A DNA stretch of 64,000 nt from Diphasiastrum complanatum (lineage: Eukaryota; Streptophyta; Lycopodiopsida; Lycopodiales; Lycopodiaceae). A model generated the notes under the pieces. The model made no database searches. It saw only the letters and a list, made by a program, of their open reading frames with translations, and was not told the origin of the DNA. The translations under genes and the position numbers were made by a program. The stretch covers positions 14,262,393 to 14,326,392 of the forward strand of contig CM055106.1 of assembly GCA_029204225.1 (NCBI GenBank). Direction: 5' to 3'. Positions 33,710-43,219 of the stretch are shown here, piece after piece (the stretch's first letter is position 1; every line of letters starts with the position of its first letter).

Positions 33710-34497
33710 CCTCCTCACTTCTAACTTGGCAAGTCTAATGTACACATATCTACAACTCCAAGAGCATCTCTTAATTTGAAAAATGAATCTTTAGCCAAAG
33801 GTTTGGTTAAGATATCAGCTATGCACTCGGATGAAGGCACATGATGAAGTTGAACCTCCTTGGATTGCACCTTCTCTCTCACAAAGTGATGAGCTATCTC
33901 AATATGCTTTGTTCTAGCATGGAAGATCGAATTGGTAGCAATTTGTTGAGAAGCTTGATTGTCACAATAGATGCAAGGACCTCCTCGGCCTTTAGCACTT
34001 GAAGATCCACCAAAAGTCTTCTTAGCCATAGGAGTTCTTTGGTTATTGAAGTCAATGCCTTGTACTCGTCTTCACAAGAGGAAAGAGAAATTGTATCTTG
34101 CTTTTTGGAAAGCCAAGATATCACTCCTCCACAAAGAAAAGTGACAAATGCACTTATGGATCTTCTATCCATCTTATCTCTTGCAAAATCTGAATCCAAA
34201 AATGCTCTCAAGTACAAGTTAGATCCTTGATAGAGAATGCCAAAAAATCTAGTAGAAGAGACATATCTAAGCACTCTCTTGGCACTTTTCCAATGATGCA
34301 TCGAGGGACCTTGCATATATTGACTTAACTTGCTTACACTATAGCTCAAATCTGGTCTAGTGATTGTCAAATAGATTAAGGAGCCTATTAGCTTCCTAAA
34401 GAGTGTGATGTCCTCAAAGGATGCTTCATCACAATCATTAGTAACTTTACAAGCTTGTTCCATAGGGGTGTCAATCCCTTTACAATCTTTCATGCCA
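33710..34497 (-). pseudogene. Copia F: RT end and RNase H, truncated
   Basis: The minus-strand frame 34493-33894 reads IDTPMEQACKVTNDCDEASF, TLFRKLIGSLIYLTITRPDL, GGVISWLSKKQDTISLSSCE, ELLWLRRLLVDL. A second frame (34029-33721) reads CIYCDNQASQQIATNSIFHA, KHIEIAHHFVREKVQSKEVQ, ADILTKPLAKDSFFKLRDAL. It is clearly related to copia D (TLYRKLIGSLIWLTITRPDL in D). The usual SSTEAEY is SSCEDEY here. A frame shift near 33980 breaks RNase H, and everything upstream of the last part of RT is lost at 34497. Confidence 0.85.
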
Positions 34498-34816
34498 AAC
34501 TTACATCAGTAGCAACAAAGGTGGTAGGAATGGTAGTAGTGGTAAGAGAAACGATGATGGAGGCGGTATCAACAATGGTGGTGGTGGTTAGTGACGAGAC
34601 TAGTGCAGTTGTCGACTACCATTGATTAATGTGTCAAGGGGTATGCCTTCTAGGGTTTCGAATTGGACTGCACCATTGGTGAAAATTTTCTTGAAAACAT
34701 AGGGGCCTTGGCTACGGAATTTCAATTTTCCGGGATGGACTTTGGAAGATGTATAAAGTAAAACTTTATCACCATCATGAATATCCTTAGTCTTGACATG
34801 ACAATCATGCCAAGCC
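34498..34816 (-). pseudogene. Gypsy integrase C-terminal fragment
   Basis: The minus strand from 34816 reads WHDCHVKTKDIHDGDKVLLY, then KVHPGKLKFRSQGPYVFKKI, FETLEGIPLDTLING. This is the C-terminal domain of a plant gypsy integrase with the GPY/F motif and the HPGKL(K)FRSQGPY signature seen in Athila-like elements. After ATTAATGG-type sequence (about 34620) there are two stops and a Thr/Val-rich drift. The core is absent. Confidence 0.7.
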
Positions 34817-35395
34817 TGTCAAAAATGGTGAGCTCCTGCAACTTCATCGCGATACAAAAACTAAGCGAAGGTCGAATAACAAACAATTCGCGAAAGTCAA
34901 CGGACCTCGAAAATCCTAAGACACAAAACGAACCGAAACTTGAAGGTCAAATGATTCACGAAAGTCAAACATACCTCCAAGACCAGAAAGACAAAGACAC
35001 GACACGAAACGGAAGAAACGAAAGAAAATCTTTCGCGCTACCAACTGGCAGCTCAATGGGCGTGGAGCCTTAAACTTCATGCCCAACTAAAACGACTAGC
35101 TATAACGGAGAGTAACTGATTAGTTAATTAGCGTTAACTACTCTTGTAATTCTCTGTTTAGCTATCTTATAAACTCCACACAATGGAGATATAAACTATT
35201 TTTCTGGATCAAAATATATCGAGTGAGACACAAAGAGTGTGCATGAGTAGAGCAAAAAATAAAAAGCATAAAAATGAAACACCTGTGCATGAAAGTCTGC
35301 CAACGAGCAGAACACAACGAAAGTACATAGCGTCAGGCTGTCAACGAGAGAGACTGACCATCTTGCTCTAAAAATTAAACTAATGATTTGATAAA
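34817..35395. repeat. Non-coding stretch, possible solo LTR
   Basis: It begins TGTCAAAAATGG at the junction with the gypsy fragment. It contains repeated TTCGCGAAAGTCAA-like units (34890, 34960) and TATA-like sequence (CTTATAAACTCC, 35167) followed by a transcript-like AT-rich part. No primer-binding site, partner copy or target duplication was found, so LTR status is a guess. No gene is seen. Confidence 0.35.
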
Positions 35396-36690
35396 ATGAC
35401 GACACCCGTCGGTCACATAAGCAATTTACCGATCAAAATTACCGGTTGGATTTTCACCATAGAGTATGTAGTCCTAGATTTTCCTGATGAACCGCACACC
35501 TATCAATTCCTTCTTGGAACACCTTGGTTAGAAATGGCCGGAGTGATTCAAGATTGGAAGCAAAAGAAATTTGTTTTTGGCAACAGAGACAAGAGAATCT
35601 CCGTCGATGCCACGGGAAAGATAAAGCCTACACAAATTGAAGACGATTGGTCTTCCACTACATATGATGACTTCCATAGTATCGATTCAACCATAAAGGA
35701 TCATTATGTGCAAAGTATTGATATCATTAACTGGGGCCATGCTTTAGCAACTATCGATTGAGTCAATGCCACTCTTTGTGAATGTGAGGTTCAAGAAGAT
35801 GCACCACTCGAAATCACTATACACTCCACGAATATCAACACTCCCATCCTACCTTTGTACATGATAGATGCATTCCCTATTGAGTGGATACCTCGTGATG
35901 TTTTTCTTACTGAAATATCCACCAGTGAGGATGGCATTCTTACGGTGGAAGAATATGACTTATCTGATGACCAGCTTATTCATTTGCTGGATCCGGAGCA
36001 TTTAGGAAAGCGTCGTATATAGCAGGAGATTAAACTCCCATCACTGCTGTCTTGTGTCCAACAACCACAACCAGTGAACACCCATGTATATCGACCAAAA
36101 TTAAAAGTCTATCAATGGGACGTACACAATGATGAAATTTTAAACATCGTTGACAAAGACTTAGTCCGAGAAAAACCACCAAAAATCCATGCATGCCTAC
36201 CACTACAAATCCACAAATATCCCACATGCTAACAAACAAATCAAGGGTTGATGTATGATTGACTAATAAGCAATTTCAAATGCGTGAAAAACTGAAACAA
36301 CCAATTAGGCCTTTGATACAAAATCAAATCCTAGTCATGCTTCGTCATCTACAAGCCCACCTATAGAGGACATTCCTAAGATTCCACCTGAGGTAGTTGA
36401 TGATCCACTTTATGATGTTTCCCAACACTTTAAGGATTACACAACAGGTGATGTTGTCATAAGTATGGTAAAGCCAAACGGGAACCTCAACCACCATCAA
36501 CTTTTTTTGAGGGACCTACAAAGACTATACCTCTCAATCTGAAGGATGATAATGAAAATATAGGCTACATCATTCATGTAGGGGCCCACCTAGTCCAAAC
36601 CAATTAGGGATTTGGAAAAGTTATTGCGCAAATACAGAGATGTGTTTGTGTGGAATTATTAAGAAATGAAGGGGGTTCCTCCTGACATTG
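35396..36690 (+). pseudogene. Gypsy G4 protease end and long protease-RT linker
   Basis: The first frame (35396-35761) reads TPVGHISNLPIKITGWIFTI, then YQFLLGTPWLEMAGVIQDWK, the C-terminal half of a gypsy protease with the LLGTPWL flap-side motif. The active-site Asp is missing to the left. After HYVQSIDIINWGHALATID a stop occurs, and the linker continues in frame with stops to about 36240 (for example ITIHSTNINTPILPLYMIDA). The linker spans roughly 1 kb before RT, unusually long, and resembles the equivalent region of G3. Confidence 0.75.
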
Positions 36691-38075
36691 CTGTCCATAC
36701 AATTCCATTGCAGGATGGTGCCATACCCGTTAGAGCAAAACCTTATCGCACCAATCCTACCTATCACGAGAAGATATTCTAAAGCTTCTCGATGCTGGTT
36801 TTATTTATGAAATTGAGCACACCAGTTGGGTATCACCAATTGTAGTGGTACCAAAGAAAAACGGTAAACTTCGTATCTGCGTGGATTTGAATAAACTTAA
36901 TGATCAGACAAAGAAGGATCACTTTCCCTTATCTCTAACCACACAAATTCTCGAAGATATGGCAAGAGCAGAAGCGTTTAGCTTCCTAGATGGTTTAAGT
37001 GGCTATTTCTTAGTCCAAATTGCTCCTGAAGATCGCTTCAAAATGGCCTTTGTTACAGAGTTTGGCACATTTGCTTATCAAGTTATGCCATTCGGTCTGT
37101 GCAATGCCCCATCCACATTCCAAAGGGTGATGCAATGAGCTTTCAATGATTTTTTACACAAGAATCTAGAGATTTATCTCGACGATCTTGGTGTACATTC
37201 TTCTGAGGATAAACATCTCAATGCCCTTGAACAAGTGTTCATTTGTTGTCGACAGTTCAAAATTTTATTGAATCCCGAAAAGTGCCAAATTTGGGTTACC
37301 CATGGTGTGGTGCTAGGCCATATCATTTCTCAAAATAGTATAGCCACTGATCCCGAAAAGACCAGAGTGATTCTAGAAATGCCCCTACTAGGAACAGTGA
37401 AAGGAATTTATGTCTTTCTTGGCCGCATAGATTATTATCAAATTTTTATAATACACTACGCTGGTAAAGCACGGTTAGTATATCAAATCGTTACTGATCC
37501 GAAGTGGACAGAATACAGAATTAAAGCCTTTGAAGACCTCAAACAAGCTTTAGTCACTGCACCCATTCTTCGCGTGCCCGATTAGAATAAGGACTTTTAT
37601 GTGGATACGGACACCAGTAAGTATGCTACTGGTGCTGTCTTAACGCAACCCGAAGAATTCGAAAAGGATTTTATAATCCGTTTCCTAAGCCTTTCGCTTG
37701 TTCCAACTTAGGTTAACTATTCCACAATAGACCACAAAGCACTAGCAATGGTCTATGCTATTCAACAATTTCGACATTATTTGCTAGGCCGGTTTTTTGT
37801 TTTCTATACCGACCATCATGCTCTTCTTTACCTATTGAATAAACCTTGCAAAACTGGATGAATTGCACGTTGGTTGTTGATTCTTTTAAAATTCAACTTT
37901 TGAGTTGTTATTCGGAATGGATCACAACATTTTTTGGCTGACCATCTTTCACGATTACCTAATGTTGAGGCATCCGATGAGCCAATATCTAACAAGATGC
38001 ATCTGACAAGATTGCATCCACCAACCGCCAGTCTCATTTGTGTACGTGATGAGCCCATTTGCATCCGATGCTAGA
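36691..38075 (+). pseudogene. Gypsy G4 reverse transcriptase and RNase H
   Basis: RT begins near 36691 (AVHTIPLQDGAIPV-like) and continues in the frame 36845-37138: VPKKNGKLRICVDLNKLNDQ, FSFLDGLSGYFLVQIAPEDR, VMPFGLCNAPSTFQRVMQ, then a TGA. The catalytic box follows as IYLDDLGVHS, later FICCRQFKILLNPEKCQIWV, GHIISQNSIATDPEK and ITYYQ-type thumb sequence. RNase H (37590-37975) shows YVDTDTSKYATGAVL, YSTIDHKALAMVYAIQQFRH, YTDHHALLYLL and FLADHLSRLPNVEAS. About five stops interrupt it. No integrase follows: a deletion joins RNase H almost directly to the region before the extra ORF. Confidence 0.85.
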
Positions 38076-38657
38076 CTTAAATTTTTTTTGGTATAAATAC
38101 CTCATCTTCCACTTCACACAATTTTCGAACGAGTTCATGTCTGTCTAGCAAATTTTAGGCGATCTTCATGTGTTCTAATTCATTCAACCATTGTTTCTTC
38201 CATTCTAATCGCTATCAGATCTTCTTTTGTTTGATCTATTCTCAATCGTTCTACATCTGCATTCCTCTCCATTTTCGCAAAACCTCCCAAATTACAAACT
38301 TTAACTTTTTGCTTGTTTTATATATATATACTTCTAAATTGTTTGTCTTTTCATTTCCAAAGTTTTTGCCTCCACGATTTGTCATTCCACTTTATATTTT
38401 GGTTTTTGCATCTGCCAGTTATTCCAATCCTTTCTGACTTTGCATCCACCAGCCCCTTTCTGAGTTTGCCTTGGCCAGTTCCTTTCTGAGTTGCATCCGC
38501 CATCCACGTAAATATTGCATCCACTATTGATGACTTTGCATCCGACAGTTTGCATCTGCCAGATTGCATCTGCCACTGTCCCTGATAGTTTGCATCTGCC
38601 AGATCCACTCGACAACACTTCAGAAAACTTTCAAAAAAATTAAAAAAAATCTAAAAA
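38076..38657 (+). repeat. Non-coding G4 stretch with a TATA-like box and a short repeated motif
   Basis: GTATAAATACCTC at 38091-38103 is TATA-like. 38400-38605 contains about nine copies of a short unit TTGCATC[C/T]G[C/A]CA[G] with irregular spacing of 12-45 bases. The same unit also appears at 38000-38060. No gene was recognised. Confidence 0.5.
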
Positions 38658-39323
38658 ATGGCCAATTCAAATTCAGACCACAGTGAAAAGATTTTTGATA
38701 TGTCTAAGACACTCAAACTCGTTCTGTGTGAAGATGATGTTATGAATCAATAGTATACACAAGCTAAACCAGTGTTTAAGACACTTGAATTTCAAATTCC
38801 ACCTTGGATGGGCCACCAGATCCTATATCCGATGTACCAGGCATATGAAAATTTTGATCAGAAGCAACTCACCTTTCGCATTGATCTTCAAAATTTTCAG
38901 TCGATTATCTACTTGGCTGGCAGCAATCTCACTGCCTTTGGCTTCCCTAGTGGCCATAAGGAGAAAACAGTTAAGTTGACCAACATGTTGCAGCAGCCTT
39001 ATGCTAGGTTCCTTGACACCACTTTTGACAAATGGAAAAACAAGGATCTTATTCTCCTCGAAGCCATCAAGTGCAAGGAACTGGCAACTGCATGTGCTTA
39101 TCTCACAAGGCACACCTATACGCAAAAGACACATTTGTTGAGGATCCTCCTCCAAATATTTGCCATGTTGGGAAAATCCTACGAAGGCCGCCAAAATATG
39201 TACAATTGGGCCGGATTCATCTCCCGACAACTTACTATTGCACTGCAGAAGAGAGCTCTAGTCACCTCCTTGGGTTATATCTTTTTTGACTTAGCTCGAA
39301 GTCAATCCACCAGCTTGCCTTAG
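38658..39323 (+). pseudogene. Unrecognised ORF downstream of G4 pol
   Basis: ATG at 38658 starts a frame (MANSNSDHSEKIFDMSKTLK) with one TAG near 38751, then an open run of 183 residues from 38772. It includes LTFRIDLQNFQSIIYLAGSN, GHKEKTVKLTNMLQQPYARF, LDTTFDKWKNKDLILLEAIK, KELATACAYLTRHTY and MYNWAGFISRQLTIALQKRA. It is mostly helical-looking, with no zinc knuckle, protease, RT, RNase H or integrase motif and no obvious signal peptide or membrane anchor. The two-part ORF at 17412-17934/29756-29989 in G3 aligns with it. The place after pol recalls the env-like ORF of Athila elements, but homology to that is not shown. The frame may continue in broken form to about 39490. Confidence 0.6.
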
Positions 39324-39490
39324 CTCCAAGAAATGCTGCTACTAGCCGAGGCTATATTCCATCACAAGCTTCCACCTCACGTTCTCAACAGACTGTCATG
39401 TTTCATGAACATCGTGTCAAGAGAAAATACGATAGGTCATCACCACCTGCTGATACCACACCACCACCCAAGAAGTCACCCGGAATAAAA

Positions 39491-40640
39491 TAGTTACTAA
39501 CGAACATATAATCAATCTGACAATAAGACATTCAATAACATTCAAGATAAGAAAACATCTATTGTATTATCAATGAATTCCTTAAGCATTGTGTGACAAG
39601 TCCACGCAGTGTCGACGTGAAAGAATCTACGTTTCTCACGAATCATAAATTGTCTCACTTACTAGCAGATTTCTGGACATCTATGATGTTCAATACATCT
39701 ATATCATATTCAACCTATTCCCTCATTTTCAATCTATTTATATAGATTGATAGAGAGAACACGTTTAGGCTGATCGGGGATTACAAGTTAAGCATGTCGT
39801 AACGATATCCAGGTGGCCCGTGGAGAAGTGACGTCTGTTAGCAACTGTGCTAACACAGAGAAAATAAAAAGAAAGAAATAAAACTCCGTGGCATGTGTTT
39901 TGTAAGTCCACGTATGAGTATCTGTCGATAAACTTTGACCATGGCGTTTGTTTTGTAAGCCCATGAGTAGAACCTTAAATAAGAATAAAATAGCTTAAAC
40001 TTAGACTTAGGAAACTTAAGATTAGAAATATTTTATCTTAAGTCTTCCTAAGTTAAGAAACTTTGAAGTTCTAAATCCTAAGTTAGAAGTCCTAGAAAGG
40101 CTAGAAATAAATTAGTCCCATAAGTTAGTAGATACTTATGGAAGACTCTCCTTGCCATAAAAGGAGAGGTATTTGCCTTGTAAACAACACTCTGAGATTA
40201 TGCTAAATTGCTCTCTCTTTGAGATTATCATTCTATTTCTTTGTGTTCCCATTGGAAGGTGCATAGCTTGAGGGAAGGTGCTCGAGCCTCCTCTTGCCTC
40301 CTTTCATTGGATTATTGTGGCATGTTTCTATTGGTTTATTTAGTTAGCCGCAATTTATCTTTCAGACCCTCTGGGTGTTAATTTAGGTCTTAGTTTAGCA
40401 ATCTTGCTAGTTGGGTTTGCCTTAGCAAGAATTTCTATTGTTGTTCTAATTAGCTTTATTTCCGTTTCGGGCACTAGTTGGGTAAGCCTTAGTGCTCTCA
40501 TCTTTGTTGATTATTTCTGTATTTCCGTTGAAGCTTGTTGTAGAAACTTAGAAGGTGGACGAATCTCTACATCCCTATACTACACCCGTAAGTAGATCTA
40601 GCCACCGCACGAACTAGAAATACTTCCAACAACATCCTCC
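39491..40640. repeat. Non-coding, LTR-like sequence
   Basis: No gene is seen. Two TATA-like boxes occur: CTATTTATATAGATTG near 39736 and GCCATAAAAGGAGAGG near 40154. The latter is followed by a CT-rich and T-rich transcript-like stretch, as in the R-U5 part of gypsy LTRs. No boundaries, primer-binding site or partner copy could be defined. Confidence 0.35.
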
Positions 40641-40869
40641 CTTTCTCGATCTCCTTTTTACTTTGAAGTGTGAAGATTCACCACCTTTCGGTCTTCGTGT
40701 CTTCGCCATTGAGCTATTCTGGATTCACGAACATTTCTTTTTCGTGTTCGGGTATCCTACAGTCAACGACCGTTTGACCATCATCTTCAGGTGTTCACTC
40801 CTCGAAGCTTTGGTCTTCGTGTCGGGGCAGCTCCCTTGGGTTTCTACGGACTTGAGCTCTAAAGCTAGC

Positions 40870-41450
40870 AAAGCTTTGTGGCTCGAAACATATTGTTTCT
40901 TCAAAAAGGCCTACAACCATAATCGATCAAGAGTCTCGACCTTTGAAGAAGGTGTCTAGAGCTAGAATTATAGAGGATGCCTACCTAGATACATATGGGA
41001 GTCAGAATATCACGAAGATGATGCAAGACTTAAATTTCAAAAGGACTCCACCTATGTCTAGAAACGACCCATCAAATATGAAAAATTCACACCCTATATT
41101 TCAACCATCAGAGTCACGATCAGACCACTTAGTTGGAAGAGAAAATATTAGGCCACTCTATCATGTTCCAATCCAAATTTCAAATGTCTTTGCAAATCAC
41201 ATTGATTCACTAGAAAAATAGTCATAGGATGAAGATAGGCCTGAGCCATATAGTTCTACATTTGTGAATGCACATGAGTCATGTTTATCTGAGTGCAACA
41301 CAATCTTACATCAAGACTCTATATCTGATGAGCAAAAACACGGCCAAAAAGATACAACACAAATACGTCCCGAGACATTTGATGCTGGACTACACCTCAA
41401 AGGGCAGTATGGGGTCATTCCCCTTGGAATTGAGGCGACCTAGCGGGATT
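40870..41450 (+). pseudogene. Unrecognised broken ORF
   Basis: One frame is nearly continuous: PTTIIDQESRPLKKVSRARI, then EDAYLDTYGSQNITKMMQDL, KRTPPMSRNDPSNMKNSHPI. Two close stops (about 41221 and 41227) follow, then ECNTILHQDSISDEQKHGQK and LHLKGQYGVIPLGIEAT to a stop near 41442. The composition is protein-like, but I recognise no domain. It could be a gag-like leader of the surrounding repeat. Confidence 0.3.
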
Positions 41451-41667
41451 GTACTTAGAAAGAAACTAGAGACCAGATTATCATTTAGAACAATGAATGA
41501 AAAATTAGAACCTAGAATCATAAATCATGAAAAGAACTGGCATGCATCATTAATTTCATCATTAATGATCCCTAAAATGAAAGTACACTTCCTAGAAATT
41601 AAAAAATCCACACCGAATTTCAACGAAAAGTAACACTTCTCCAAGTTCTCCTATCTCCGTAACCCTT

Positions 41668-42120
41668 GATCTGATACCAATGTAAGAGACGCGTCCTCAA
41701 TATCCTGCTTACAACTCAAAACAGTACAGAACACACTGTTGGAGAAACCTCCCACCCAAGTAGAAGCAACCAATCAATCTCTAGAAGCTTCACCCCCAAG
41801 CCAAAGAATAGAACCCCTGTGCATGTGGTAATGCAAGGCCCCAACTCTCCTATAAATAGATTCATCTAGAATAGAGTCTCTATGCATAGATCCTCTAGTC
41901 ATAGAATTGTTATTGATACTCTACACATGCATATACGGTCCCAAACCTTGTATTAACTCCAATTAGTGTGTCTGGGCCTCACAAGGTTATTAATTACTTG
42001 CGGGTCACATCCAATATGATGTGGCATAACTAATAAGCTTGATTCATGGAGTACTGGGGTATCCAAGTCTAGGAATATACTGAATCCTATATACAGGACA
42101 TGGACATGATAAGTGGTACA
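41668..42120 (-). repeat. Candidate minus-strand LTR next to a primer-binding site
   Basis: GATCTGATACCA (41668-41679) is the complement of an initiator-Met-type primer-binding site. One base further, TGTAAGAGACGCG begins a TG...CA block ending GTGGTACA at 42120. A TATA-like CCTATAAATAG lies at about 41850 but in the opposite sense, which is a point against. No pol lies to the left, so if real the element is non-autonomous or truncated. Confidence 0.4.
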
Positions 42121-42129
42121 ATTATGTTT

Positions 42130-42549
42130 TTATTGGCTGCCACGTATGGGTAATGTCAGTAGGGCAAAATCACACATATTGCATTGTATTACCAGTATTG
42201 TGTGTCGTTGTATGCCATAAAAAGTAGGAGCAACAATTGTCTCTAATGCTCTTACTAGTGCAAGACCACATTTCTTTTTGCCATCTACCATTCCCATATA
42301 AGTTATCTTGCTCCCACTTGGTATGCGTCTGATGGTCCACATGGTCTTGTGAATCTCTCTCATTGCATATGCTGTTGTGGATATTACTCTACTGATTAAC
42401 TTTTCAAGACTAGGCCCCATTCCAATGTGTCTTCCTTTCACGCAAGAAGCATAGTGAGCACTTTGCAAAATTGCATTAACCAAATCGCGAACACATGCCA
42501 AAGATGGACTTACAATGATTAGCACAACTTGGAAAATAAGCATGCACAC
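42130..42549 (-). other. Open frame of unknown nature
   Basis: 139 residues (MCMLIFQVVLIIVSPSLACV...) with a hydrophobic N-terminus followed by Cys-, His- and Arg-rich sequence. I recognise no family. Neighbours are repeats, and the frame may be chance or a degraded transposon part (a transposase-like fragment cannot be excluded). The beginning could mimic a signal peptide. Confidence 0.2.
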
Positions 42550-42663
42550 ATTCTATTCATCAAACTGGCAAGCACCCATGGTATGCATAATAGTAAGGTA
42601 ATGTCCAAAAATAAATAAATCCCAAGGTACCAAGCAAGCCAGCCTTAAAAGTCCACCAATGTT

Positions 42664-42994
42664 CTCCAGTTTTCAAAAAACAATACATACCACATCGATG
42701 CTCTTTAGTTTTCAAAAAACAATACATACCAACAAGAGAAAAAAACAAAGCAAAGTGATCAATATATCACGAAAACATTTGCCTTGCGCAGATAGGGAAT
42801 TCCAATTATGAAACAATCATAATAGTAAATTAAATCAAATTTGCATATTACAAGAATAAAAAAATAGAATAACTCGAAGTCACGTAAGAGTGAGATCGTA
42901 ACAATAGCTTATCATGATCTATATAAACACTAAAGTAGCTTATTGCCCATCACTATATCAACACTAAAGTAGCTTATTGCCATATGGGCAAACA

Positions 42995-43030
<36 letters not shown>
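42664..43030. repeat. Short tandem duplications and a (GT)n microsatellite downstream of the kinase gene
   Basis: A 39-base period duplication carries AGTTTTCAAAAAACAATACA (42668 and 42707). A 34-base period duplication carries ACACTAAAGTAGCTTATTGC (42927 and 42961). A (TG)n run of 29 bases spans 43002-43030. They lie in the 3' flank or untranslated region of the receptor kinase gene. Confidence 0.85.
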
Positions 43031-43033
<3 letters not shown>

Positions 43034-43219
43034 TGCGTTTGTGTTTGTGTTTTGTTGCTGACACAGTGATGATGCAGTAGGCAATCTCCTTATTAAGTTC
43101 CATGGTTGAGCTTGATATATTTGGGAGCAGTTTGAGAGCTTGAGGATAGTCACTAACTATTTTGAAGAGGCTGCTGAAGCTTTAAATCTGAGGTACGGAA
43201 GCATAGAGACAGACCCTGA

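Noticed and set aside
42130-42549. 139-residue frame as a secreted Cys-rich protein
   Set aside because: The hydrophobic start is suggestive, but there is no recognisable family, no intron or promoter context, and it lies among repeats. Kept only as a low-confidence open frame.
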